A stretch of DNA of 64,000 nt, taken from NCBI RefSeq assembly GCF_003443735.1, contig NZ_CP031969.1, positions 186,001-250,000 of the forward strand. The letters are read 5' to 3'. The DNA comes from Streptomyces sp. CC0208. GTDB taxonomy: Bacteria > Actinomycetota > Actinomycetes > Streptomycetales > Streptomycetaceae. The notes under the pieces are model-generated. The model had not been told where the DNA came from and ran no database searches. It saw only the letters and a list, made by a program, of their open reading frames with translations. Position numbers and translations under genes: made by a program. This document shows positions 18,838 to 26,520 of this stretch, one piece after another; the first letter of the stretch is position 1, and each line of letters begins with the position of its first letter.

Positions 18838-19727
18838 GACGCCTCATAACTGGGACGCCACCGCAGCAGCACCCGCTCGAGAACCCGGACGAACTGGTCG
18901 GCGAGCAGACCGAGGAGCGAGTAGATCACCAGCCCCACGAAGACCTGGTTGGTCTGGAGGTAGGTCTGCCCCTGCGTGATGAGGAAGCCAAGTCCCTTGT
19001 CGGCGTTGACTGTTTCGGCGGCGACCAGGCCCAACACGCTGTACGCGAGAGAGAAGCGCAGGCCGACCAGGAACCCCGGCAGAGCTCCGGGCACCAGCAC
19101 GCGCGTCACCAGGCGCCAGGTGCCCGCGCCCGTGGTGCGCGCCATCTCGATCAGCCGCTGGTCGACGCCCCGGATCGCGGCGAACAGGTTGAGATACATC
19201 GGGACACCGGCACCGAAGGAGATCAGCAGCACCTTGGTGAGCTCGTCGATGCCGAACCACACGATCATCAGCGGCAGCACCGCGAGGAGCGGGATGGTGT
19301 TGAGCACCTGCACGAGGCCGTTGAACAGGTACTCACCGCTGCGCAGCAGCCCGCCGAGCACACCGGTGAGAATGCCCACCGTCAGACCGATCGCGAGGCC
19401 GATGCCGGCCCGCTGCAGCGAGATGGCCAGGTCCGGCCCGAGGACGCCCTGTTGCCACAGGTCGGCGGCGGACTTCACGATCGACGTGGGCGCCGGAGCG
19501 TAGGTCTTCGACACCACTCCGGCCCGGGCGAGGATCTCCCAGGCGACGAGAACCACGACAGGAGTCGTATAGACCCCGAGAGGCCAGCGCAGGCGCTCGC
19601 GGAGCGTGCTGAGCGGCGTCCTGCGGCGGGCATCGCGCGGCAGGAACACCTCACGCTTGGGCGCGCTCCTCGTCTCGGCGTCCGGGCCATTGGTGACGGC
19701 AGGCGCTTTGAGGCTGAGTTCGGTCAT
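18834..19727 (-). CDS. ssuC: ABC importer permease for sulfonates
   Basis: A 297-residue membrane permease of the SsuC/TauC type. After a charged N-terminal region, about six helices lie between residues 50 and 285, with the EAA loop ARTTGAGTWRLVTRVLVPGALPGFLVGLRFSLAYSVLGLVAAE contacting the ATPase. It overlaps the upstream dioxygenase gene by four bases (19724-19727) and ssuB by four bases downstream. Confidence 0.94.
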   Translation of the reverse strand: MTELSLKAPAVTNGPDAETRSAPKREVFLPRDARRRTPLSTLRERLRWPLGVYTTPVVVLVAWEILARAGVVSKTYAPAPTSIVKSAADLWQQGVLGPDLAISLQRAGIGLAIGLTVGILTGVLGGLLRSGEYLFNGLVQVLNTIPLLAVLPLMIVWFGIDELTKVLLISFGAGVPMYLNLFAAIRGVDQRLIEMARTTGAGTWRLVTRVLVPGALPGFLVGLRFSLAYSVLGLVAAETVNADKGLGFLITQGQTYLQTNQVFVGLVIYSLLGLLADQFVRVLERVLLRWRPSYEAS

Positions 19728-20617
19728 GCCGCCACCGCCAACGCGCTGTAGTGCGAGGCGTCACCGACGAGTTGCTCGCTGCGGCGTCCGTCGACGCCGG
19801 CCGGCACCTCTCCCGCGACCGTCACCCGGTTGAGGCGGCGCGGGTGGTCGTCGTAGTTGTCCACCGCGTAGTGCTGGGTGATCCGGTTGTCGAAGATCAG
19901 CAGCTGGTTCGGAGACCAGGTCCAGCTCAGGATGTTCTCCGGACGCGTCACGTAGGACTGGAGGATGCGCAGCAGATCCGCCGAGTCGCTGCTCGGCAGA
20001 CCCACGATGCGCTTGGCGAACCCGCCGATGAACAGGCCGCGTTCGCCCGTCAGGGGGTGCACCCGCACGACGGGGTGCTCCGCCTCGTACGGCGTCGACA
20101 CGAAGGCTCGGTCGTACTCCTGCCGCTGTGCGGTCGTGGACGCGGGACGGGCGTAGTCGTACTGGTTGGTGTGCACGACGCGCAGCGTGTCCGCGAGGGC
20201 GCGCAGCGGTGCGGGCAGGTCCCGGTACGCCGCGGCGGCGTTGGCGATGAGCGTCTCTCCGCCGTACGGCGTGGTCACGATCGACCGGAGCGTGGTGAGC
20301 TGCGGCGGATTGATCACGAAGGTGACGTCCGTGTGCCATTCGTTGGCCTTGGACGTCTCGCTGTCGACGGCGAGCACGTTCGTCGTGCCGTCGGTGGCCG
20401 GCACGTTGGGGTGGGCGGTGGTCAGTTCCCCGAACCACCGGGCCACGCGCTCCTGGCCGGCGTTGTCGAGGTCGACGTGGTCAAAGACGATCGCCTTGTG
20501 CGTGTTGAGGGCGTCACGGAGCGCCGTGACCGTCGAGAGATCGGGGGTCGCCGTGAGGTCGACGCCCTCGACGACCGCGCCGATACGGCCGGTGAGCTTA
20601 CGGATGGACGGAGGCAT
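19724..20617 (-). CDS. TauD/TfdA-family Fe(II)/2-oxoglutarate dioxygenase
   Basis: A 297-residue dioxygenase. The iron-binding facial triad is HTD in NEWHTDVTFV (about 106-110) and the distal histidine in DNRITQHYAV (about 255); the 2-oxoglutarate-binding arginine follows in RRLNRVTV. Family members hydroxylate the carbon next to sulfonate (taurine, alkylsulfonates) or alkyl sulfates so that sulfite or sulfate is released. It is the first structural gene of the ssu operon, 314 bases downstream of a HIDL-type leader peptide. Substrate within the sulfonate/sulfate-ester group is not decided by sequence. Confidence 0.93.
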   Translation of the reverse strand: MPPSIRKLTGRIGAVVEGVDLTATPDLSTVTALRDALNTHKAIVFDHVDLDNAGQERVARWFGELTTAHPNVPATDGTTNVLAVDSETSKANEWHTDVTFVINPPQLTTLRSIVTTPYGGETLIANAAAAYRDLPAPLRALADTLRVVHTNQYDYARPASTTAQRQEYDRAFVSTPYEAEHPVVRVHPLTGERGLFIGGFAKRIVGLPSSDSADLLRILQSYVTRPENILSWTWSPNQLLIFDNRITQHYAVDNYDDHPRRLNRVTVAGEVPAGVDGRRSEQLVGDASHYSALAVAA

Positions 20618-20931
20618 GAGGGGTCACTCCCGGACGGGTGGGCGCACATCAAGGGGCGCGCGGAAGGCCGGTTGAGCAGGCCGGAGAGACAGAACGTGTG
20701 GTCGCGGGACCGCTGCAGCCGCGTTCTCAGCGACCGCCTCGGCGTGCGCGGACAGGCTCCCGGCTCGTACAAGTACGAGTACGAGTACGAGAAGGAGGTG
20801 AGACGGGAGCCCTCAGGAGGTGGACGCGACGATCCCTCGGGGAGCATCGCAGCGCGGGCGGCTTCGCACCGCCGCTGCCCCGGCGCGCGCGATGGGCGCA
20901 CACCGACTGCTGCCGGGGAGTACTTGCGAGG
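20618..20931 (-). promoter_or_regulatory. Long leader between the HIDL peptide and the tauD-ssu operon
   Basis: No gene is seen in this 314-base stretch. It contains GC-rich inverted repeats near 20855-20890 and a tandem hexamer (TACGAG-like, about 20767-20790). Its position after a leader peptide suggests attenuation, but I could not define competing terminator and antiterminator structures by eye. Confidence 0.4.
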
Positions 20932-21009
20932 TCAGCGACAACAAAACGCGCTGGAGACGTGCGCCAGATCGATGTGGCGCCGCCGAGTGAGGTCCACGCG
21001 CGGGGTCAT
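20932..21009 (-). CDS. HIDL-type leader peptide of the sulfonate operon
   Basis: A 25-codon frame on the minus strand ends in RRRHIDLAHVSSAFCCR. Very short streptomycete peptides with an RRxHIDLxRxxSAxC ending are found in front of sulfur-acquisition operons and are annotated as putative leader peptides; the clustered terminal cysteines fit ribosome stalling under cysteine limitation. It lies upstream of and in the same direction as the tauD-like gene and ssuCBA. There is no strong ribosome binding site before the ATG at 21009, so the exact start is uncertain. The stalling mechanism is inferred. Confidence 0.72.
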   Translation of the reverse strand: MTPRVDLTRRRHIDLAHVSSAFCCR

Positions 21010-21316
21010 GGAACGGGAGTTCAGCAGAGGTCCACCACGTTGGTCAATAACTTCCCGGACAGGTCTTGCATTGCGGACACAGAGAACTTCTTGTGTCGCC
21101 GCCCCTGAGGGGTTGCCCGGCCCCGCACAAGTCCTGGCCCGGAACCGGTACGGATGGCGCGAGCACGCGCTGGTGGCCGCACCGAACCGCACCCCGGTCG
21201 GCGATGCGCTGCCGGACCCGGTCGCTCACCTGTCCTCGGGGCCGGACGCCTACGGCGCGCTCATCCGGTTCGCCGGCGCCCGGCGACCCGGCCTCCCCCG
21301 GCCCTGGCGTCGTCCC

Positions 21317-21503
21317 GGAGCGATCGACGGCTTAAACGTCACGCCGTACCTCATCCCCCGACGGTCTCGACGGTCTCGACGGTCTCGACGACATCGTCGA
21401 TCTGCTCGTCCCGGAACTGCAGGAGCGCGGCATCTACCGCACCGAGTACACCGGCACCACCCCGCGCGGGACCGGCGGCAGGCGGGCTGATCACCTCACA
21501 TGA
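21317..21503 (+). pseudogene. C-terminal remnant of an LLM-class flavin monooxygenase
   Basis: The plus strand encodes AIDGLNVTPYLIP and, after a one-base frame change at about 21359, DDIVDLLVPELQERGIYRTEYTGTT, which together match the C-terminus of NtaA/SnaA-type monooxygenases. At the join there is a perfect 9-bp tandem repeat, GACGGTCTC three times (21360-21386), reading GLD-GLD-GLD where intact relatives have one GLDD. No N-terminal part is seen; 21010-21316 holds nothing else I recognise. Confidence 0.7.
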
Positions 21504-21629
21504 CTGACATGAAGCTGTCACACGCGGGCCGGAATGCACCTCACCTCAGCGCCGGTTCTCACTGTCATGACTCTGGCCGACTGATCAATGCCCCCTCAAG
21601 GCCGTACTTCCCTAGCAGAAGGAGCAATC

Positions 21630-22454
21630 ATGACCACCGAAGCGACGGCATCGGACCTCCACGCCTTCACCGAGCACTGGCTGGAGTGGTACCACGCCCA
21701 GGAGGCCCGGCTCGCCGCCCCGCACGGATTCCTGGCGATCACCGGCCTGCACTGGCTCGACGACCGGCCGCAGCGCTTCCCGGACGCGCCCGGCGAGTGG
21801 CGCACCGGACCCGACGGAGTCGTCGTCGACCTCGACGACGGCGAGGAACTGGTCGTCGACGGAACGCCGGTGCGCGGTGAACACCGCTTCGGCGTGCTTC
21901 CCGAGCGTGGCGGCGTCGACGCCGTCTGGGGAGACGCGGTCATCGAGGTCGCCAAGCGCGGCGGCAACGACATCCTGCGCCCCCGGCACCCGGACGCACC
22001 GCTGCGCACGGCCTTCACCGGAACGCCCGCCTACGCCCCCGACCCGCGCTGGGCGGTGACGGGCCGTTACATCCCCTTCGACACGCCACGGCCGACCACC
22101 GTGGGCGCGGCCGTGGAAGGCCTTGAGCATGTGTACGACGCTCCCGGCAGGATCGAGTTCGAGCTGGACGGCCGTCAGCTGTCCCTGACCGCGTTCCCCG
22201 GCCCTGGTGCGGGCCGGCTGATGGTGCTGTTCACCGACGAGACCTCCGGGGTCACCACCTACGCCGCCAACCGGACCCTCGCCCTGGAGCCGCCCGCCGC
22301 CGACGGTACGGTCGCCCTGGACTTCAACCGCGCCGCGAACCTGCCGTGCGCCTACACGGACCTGGCCACCTGCCCGCTGCCCCCGGCCGAGAACCGGTTG
22401 CCGGTGGCGATCGAGGCCGGTCAGAAGATCCCCCGCGAGCGCGGCGGCTCCTGA
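21630..22454 (+). CDS. DUF1684 family protein
   Basis: A 274-residue soluble protein of the DUF1684 family, whose biochemical function is not known. Recognisable family parts are FLAITGLHWLDD near the N-terminus, RFELDGRQLSL-like FELDGRQLSLTAFP in the middle, LMVLFTDETSGVTTYAANRTL, and the C-terminal LDFNRAANLPCAYTDLATCPLPPAENRLPVAIEAGQK. AGAAGGAG (21617-21624) fixes the start. It stands alone between two sulfur-acquisition operons; the SAM-IV riboswitch begins about 100 bases after it, so it is not part of the downstream transcript. Confidence 0.88.
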   Translation: MTTEATASDLHAFTEHWLEWYHAQEARLAAPHGFLAITGLHWLDDRPQRFPDAPGEWRTGPDGVVVDLDDGEELVVDGTPVRGEHRFGVLPERGGVDAVWGDAVIEVAKRGGNDILRPRHPDAPLRTAFTGTPAYAPDPRWAVTGRYIPFDTPRPTTVGAAVEGLEHVYDAPGRIEFELDGRQLSLTAFPGPGAGRLMVLFTDETSGVTTYAANRTLALEPPAADGTVALDFNRAANLPCAYTDLATCPLPPAENRLPVAIEAGQKIPRERGGS

Positions 22455-22515
22455 ACGTGCCTGAGCCCGACAAAGTGCCGGTCCAACTGCCCCCGCAGGG
22501 CGTCACTTTCCGGCA

Positions 22516-22545
22516 TTGACGTACGACAAGTACCCTCCGTACGAT
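22516..22545 (+). promoter_or_regulatory. Housekeeping-type promoter for the riboswitch-controlled ABC operon
   Basis: TTGACG (22516-22521) and TACGAT (22540-22545) are separated by 18 bases and lie directly before the riboswitch, consistent with a principal-sigma-factor promoter with a start near 22552. Confidence 0.65.
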
Positions 22546-22555
22546 CACGAACGGC

Positions 22556-22665
22556 ATTGAGTGTCAGCGTCAAGCCCTGGCTCGCTGACCGGCAACCCTC
22601 CCCCGCGGTGGGGTGCTCCAGGTGAAAGCCCGGCGGGATCACCGACGATCTCCGCAAGCGCGTGG
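22556..22665 (+). ncRNA. SAM-IV riboswitch
   Basis: The leader RNA contains the SAM-IV core in order: GTGTCAGCGTCAAGCC, a GCTCGCTGACCGGCAACC segment (P1/P2-P3 with the conserved CCGGCAACC), CGCGGTGGGGTGCTCCAGGTGA (pseudoknotted loop) and the closing GCAAGCGCG. This aptamer is specific to actinobacteria and turns off sulfur-metabolism or methionine/cysteine-related genes when S-adenosylmethionine is plentiful. A promoter lies just upstream and a leader peptide 35 bases downstream. End coordinates are approximate. Confidence 0.88.
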
Positions 22666-22700
22666 CCCCGTGGCCGGGGCCGGAAATGTGGAGGACCGAC

Positions 22701-22817
22701 ATGCCGCACGGTGGTGACCCGAGCGCCCGCCTCGCCGGCGCCACCGTGTTCTCCCGGCTCTCGCGTCGGCGCCACATCGACCTCAAGCGCTCGACCAGCT
22801 GTCTCTGTCAGGCCTGA
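22701..22817 (+). CDS. HIDL-type leader peptide of the SAM-IV-controlled ABC operon
   Basis: A 38-codon frame ending in LSRRRHIDLKRSTSCLCQA, the sulfur-operon leader peptide motif, with three serine/cysteine-rich final codons. GGAGG (22690-22694), six bases before the ATG, is a strong ribosome binding site and settles the start. It sits between the SAM-IV aptamer and the binding-protein gene (203 bases to the next start). The sequence is clearly related to the minus-strand leader at 20932-21009. Regulation by cysteine-dependent stalling is inferred. Confidence 0.8.
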   Translation: MPHGGDPSARLAGATVFSRLSRRRHIDLKRSTSCLCQA

Positions 22818-23020
22818 CGGGCCCTTTCGCCGCCGGTCGCAGTCCGGCACGCGCCGGTCGTCACCGCACCCGCCTGCGGCTGACCCTCGCTCCCCCCTGA
22901 TCCCTGTCTCCACAGCGCTTCCCCGCCACCGGTCCGATGCCGGCCGGGGCCGCACACCCCTGCACGGACGTGCCTTGTACGGCGCCTCCATGCCTGGTGA
23001 CACGAGTAGGAGAACCCTCC

Positions 23021-24637
23021 GTGAACGCACTTCCGGCTCTCAGAGCCCCCCGCTGGGCGCCCCTCGCCGCCCTGCTGACCACCAGTGTTCTGCTGACCGC
23101 CTGCGGTTCGGGCAACGACTCCAGCAGCGGAAGCAACCGGCCCAAGTCCGGTGGCACCCTGACCTTCGCGGTGGGTTCCGACGCCGGCTGTGTGGATCCA
23201 CAGCAGGTCGGCAGCAACGAGAGCATCTACTCGGTGCGCCAGACCGTGGACTCCCTGACCGACCAGGACCCCAGGACCGGCAAGATCGTGCCGTGGCTCG
23301 CCAAGAGCTGGGACATCAACGCCGACGCCACGGAGTTCACCTTCCATCTACGCTCGGGCGTCACCTTCAGCGACGGCTCCCAGCTGACCGCGCAGGTGGT
23401 CAAGGACAACTTCGACGCGGTGCCGAAGCTCGGCGCCCTCGGGGTCCTCGCCCAGGGCTATCTCAGCGGCGTCAAGGGCACCACCGTGGTGGACCCGCTC
23501 ACCGTCAAGGTGACCTTCGGAAGGCCCAACGCGCAGTTCCTCCAGGCGACTTCGACCCACTCGCTGGGCATCGAGTCGTCCGCGAGCGTGAAGAAGACCC
23601 CGCAGCAGAAGTGCAGTGACGGTGTGATCGGGTCGGGGCCGTTCGTGCTCAAGCAGTACGTCCAGAACCAGTCGATCACACTGGCCAAGCGCACCGGCTA
23701 CGACTGGGGCTCCTCGCTGTGGTCCAAGAAGGGAGAGGCCTACCTGGACAAGCTGGTCTTCAAAGTCGTTCCCGAGGCAGGGGTGCGGGCCGGCAGCCTC
23801 CAGTCCGGGCAGGTGGACGCGATCAGCAGCGTCGGCAGGGCCAACGAGGTGGCGCTCGGGGGCGGTCAGGTCACCCTGTTGAGCCGGGCCAACCCCGGTG
23901 TGGTCTTCGGACTCGGCGTCAACAACGCGCGGCCGTTGCTGAAGGACGTGAAGGTGCGTCAAGCGATCCTGGCGGCCATCGACCGCAAGCAGATCGCCGA
24001 CACCGTGTTCCCGACCGGCACCCAGCCGGCGACCAGCGTCCTGGCGCACACCACGCCCGACTACACCGACCTCTCCTCGGACCTCGCCCTCGACGCGGCC
24101 AAGGCGAAGTCCCTGCTGGAAGCGGCCGGTTGGAAAGCCGGCAGTGACGGCATACGCGCCAAGGGCGGCAAGAAGCTGCGCCTGACCATCAGCTGGTTCC
24201 CCAACGCCGCCACCAACCAGCCTGCCTTGGAGCTGGTCCAGCAGCAGCTGAAGGCCGTCGGGATCGACGTGGTGCTCAAGCAGGGTCAGGTCAGCCAGTT
24301 CGCCACCACGCTCCAGGGCGGTGACTTCGACCTGGTGTGGAGCAACGTGACCCGCTCCGACCCGGACATCCTGCGTACGTCCTTCTCGACCCAGCTGGCC
24401 AACTTCTACCGCCTGCCCGCCACTTCCCTGGACACGGAGCTGTCCGGCCAGGCCGCGACCACGGACACCGCCAAGCGCGAGCAGCTGGTGGAGAAGGCGC
24501 AGAGGCTGATCGTGCGGAACGCCTACAACGTGCCGGTGGTGGAACTCCAGACCCAGCTGGCCGTGGCGAAGAAGGTGCACAACCTCGACTTCGACTCGGG
24601 CAGCCGCATCCAGTTGCACGACACCTGGATCGGCTAG
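23021..24637 (+). CDS. Peptide-type (SBP_bac_5) ABC importer binding lipoprotein, sulfur-regulated
   Basis: A 538-residue extracytoplasmic binding protein of the dipeptide/nickel family. A lipobox with C28 (LLTACGSG) shows it is membrane-anchored. Family landmarks are GGTLTFAVGSDAGCVDP, WLAKSWDINADATEFTFHLRSGVTFSDGSQLTA, GSGPFVLKQY and VKVRQAILAAIDRKQIAD. AGGAG (23008-23012) with eight-base spacing supports the GTG at 23021 over upstream starts. It heads a complete importer operon under a SAM-IV riboswitch, so its ligand is probably a sulfur-containing compound such as a thiol peptide; this is an inference from regulation and not from the binding site. Confidence 0.92.
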   Translation: MNALPALRAPRWAPLAALLTTSVLLTACGSGNDSSSGSNRPKSGGTLTFAVGSDAGCVDPQQVGSNESIYSVRQTVDSLTDQDPRTGKIVPWLAKSWDINADATEFTFHLRSGVTFSDGSQLTAQVVKDNFDAVPKLGALGVLAQGYLSGVKGTTVVDPLTVKVTFGRPNAQFLQATSTHSLGIESSASVKKTPQQKCSDGVIGSGPFVLKQYVQNQSITLAKRTGYDWGSSLWSKKGEAYLDKLVFKVVPEAGVRAGSLQSGQVDAISSVGRANEVALGGGQVTLLSRANPGVVFGLGVNNARPLLKDVKVRQAILAAIDRKQIADTVFPTGTQPATSVLAHTTPDYTDLSSDLALDAAKAKSLLEAAGWKAGSDGIRAKGGKKLRLTISWFPNAATNQPALELVQQQLKAVGIDVVLKQGQVSQFATTLQGGDFDLVWSNVTRSDPDILRTSFSTQLANFYRLPATSLDTELSGQAATTDTAKREQLVEKAQRLIVRNAYNVPVVELQTQLAVAKKVHNLDFDSGSRIQLHDTWIG

Positions 24638-24640
24638 CGC

Positions 24641-25600
24641 ATGCGCCGCTATGTGATCAAGCGACTGGGGCAGGCGGTCGGGGTGCTGTGGGCGGCGTAC
24701 ACGGTGTCGTTCCTGGTACTGAACTGGCTGCCCGGGGACCCGGTCACCGCGATGGCCAGTGCCGGGATGGACTCGGGGGACGTCGATCCGACCCGGCTGG
24801 CCGCCCTGCGGCACGAGTACGGCTTCGACAAGCCGGTGCTGGTGCAGTACGCCGAGTACCTCGGCAGGGCGGTGCGCGGGGACTTCGGCGACTCGGTCGC
24901 CACCGGCCGGCCGGTCACCTCGACTTTGGCCGACGCGCTGCCGCAGACCCTCCAGCTGACCGGCGCGGCACTGCTGCTCGCGGTGCTCCTCGGCGGCGGA
25001 CTGGCAGTGGTGGCGACGTACACCTCCCAGCGATGGGTGCGGCAGCTCCTGCTGTCGCTGCCGCCGCTGGGGGTGTCGGTCCCGACGTTCTGGGTGGGGC
25101 TGCTGCTCGTCGAGACGTTCTCCTTCCGGCTGCGCTGGTTCCCGGCCTTCGGCAACGACGGCCTGAAGGGGCTGGTGCTGCCGGCCCTCACGCTGGCGAT
25201 CCCGACCGGCGCGCAGGTCGCTCAGGTGCTCGCCAAGAGCCTGCTCACCGCACTGGACCAGGCGTATGTGGAGACCGCCCGGGCCAAGGGCGCCGGCAGA
25301 TGGCGGGTCCATCTGCGGCACGCTCTGCGCAACGCGTCCCTGCCGGCGCTGACGGTCGTCGGCCTGCTGGTGGGGCAACTGATCGCCGGTTCGGTGGTCG
25401 TCGAGACGGTGTTCTCCCGCGACGGCCTCGGCCGCGTCACCGCGGCGGCGGTCACGGCCCAGGACATCCCGCTGGTCCAGGGGGTGGTGGTGTTCGGGGC
25501 GCTGATCTTCGTCACCACCAACCTCGTCGTCGACCTGGTCTATCCACTCCTGGACCCGCGGATCGTGGTGGCCTCGGGCAGAAGGGCGGCACTCGCATGA
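24641..25600 (+). CDS. ABC importer permease (DppB-like)
   Basis: A 319-residue permease with six membrane helices. It begins with the family N-terminus MRRYVIKRLGQAVGVLW and contains LPGDPVTAM, YGFDKPVLVQYAEYLGRAVRGDFG and the EAA motif ETARAKGAGRWRVHLRHALRNASLPALTVVG. It follows the binding-protein stop by three bases and overlaps the second permease by four, so the operon is translationally coupled. A weak ribosome site before the ATG supports coupling. Confidence 0.95.
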   Translation: MRRYVIKRLGQAVGVLWAAYTVSFLVLNWLPGDPVTAMASAGMDSGDVDPTRLAALRHEYGFDKPVLVQYAEYLGRAVRGDFGDSVATGRPVTSTLADALPQTLQLTGAALLLAVLLGGGLAVVATYTSQRWVRQLLLSLPPLGVSVPTFWVGLLLVETFSFRLRWFPAFGNDGLKGLVLPALTLAIPTGAQVAQVLAKSLLTALDQAYVETARAKGAGRWRVHLRHALRNASLPALTVVGLLVGQLIAGSVVVETVFSRDGLGRVTAAAVTAQDIPLVQGVVVFGALIFVTTNLVVDLVYPLLDPRIVVASGRRAALA

Positions 25601-26520
25601 GCCAGAGCCTTGTCGACGACCCGGCCGAGGCGGCACCGGGACTGGCCCGCCCGGTCAGGTCGGGACCGGGGCCGGAACCGGGACGCCGCGTGGACGTACG
25701 GCGACCGCTGCGGTTCGTGGTGCGCCGCCCGGGTCTGCTGCTGTCGGTGGTCGTCCTCGTGCTGGTCGTGCTGGCCTCGTTCCGGCCCGGCCTGTTCACC
25801 TCGCAGGACCCGCTGAAGGGCGTCCCGTCGCAGAACTTCCGCGGCCCGAGCGGAAGTCACTGGTTCGGCACCGACGAGCTGGGCCGCGATGTGTTCTCGC
25901 GGGTCGTCCACGGCGCCCAGCTGTCCCTGAAGGCCACGCTGATCGCGGTGCTGGTGGCGTTCGTGGTCGGCGGTCTGCTCGGGGTGGTCGCCGGGTTCGT
26001 GGGCCGCTGGGTGGACGACGTCCTCATGCGCTTCGTCGACGTACTTCTGTCCATCCCCGCGCTGTTCCTGTCCCTGGCCCTGGTCACCGCGCTGGGCTAC
26101 GGCACGGTGAAGGTGGCGGTCGCGGTCGGCATCGCCAGCGTCGCCGCGTTCGCCCGGGTGGCGCGCGCGGAGGTGCTGCGGGTGCGGCAGGCGGTGTTCG
26201 TGGAGGCGTCACGTGCGAGCGGGGCCCGCTGGTACTCGGTGCTTGGCCGGCACGTGCTGCCCAACGCGGCGGGCCCGGTGATCGTGCTGGCCACCCTCGA
26301 CTTCGGCTCCTCCATCCTGGCCGTGTCGGCCCTGAGCTTCCTCGGTTACGGCGCTCCCCCGCCCGCCCCGGAGTGGGGCACGTTGATCTCCGACGGCCGC
26401 AACTACCTCGCCAACGCCTGGTGGCTGACCGCACTGCCCGGCCTGGCGATCGCCGCGACCGTGCTGGCCACCAACCGCATCGCCCGGGCGCTGGACGGCG
26501 AATGGTCCCGGCAGCGATGA
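25597..26520 (+). CDS. ABC importer permease (DppC-like)
   Basis: A 307-residue permease. The characteristic HWFGTDELGRDVFSRVVHGAQLSLKATL segment follows the first helix, and the EAA loop EASRASGARWYSVLGRHVLPNAAGPVIV lies near residue 205. The N-terminal 45 residues are a charged cytoplasmic extension. Its ATG overlaps the previous stop (25597-25600) and its stop overlaps the ATPase ATG (26517-26520). It pairs with the DppB-like permease to form the channel. Confidence 0.95.
   Translation: MSQSLVDDPAEAAPGLARPVRSGPGPEPGRRVDVRRPLRFVVRRPGLLLSVVVLVLVVLASFRPGLFTSQDPLKGVPSQNFRGPSGSHWFGTDELGRDVFSRVVHGAQLSLKATLIAVLVAFVVGGLLGVVAGFVGRWVDDVLMRFVDVLLSIPALFLSLALVTALGYGTVKVAVAVGIASVAAFARVARAEVLRVRQAVFVEASRASGARWYSVLGRHVLPNAAGPVIVLATLDFGSSILAVSALSFLGYGAPPPAPEWGTLISDGRNYLANAWWLTALPGLAIAATVLATNRIARALDGEWSRQR

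Noticed and set aside
20638..21108. A 156-codon plus-strand frame over the ssu leader region
   Set aside because: It shows no family, and its arginine-rich content comes from repeats and GC bias. The minus-strand leader peptide explains the only conserved part.
23348..25636. A 762-codon minus-strand frame opposite the ABC importer
   Set aside because: It is a shadow of three consecutive, strongly conserved transporter genes.
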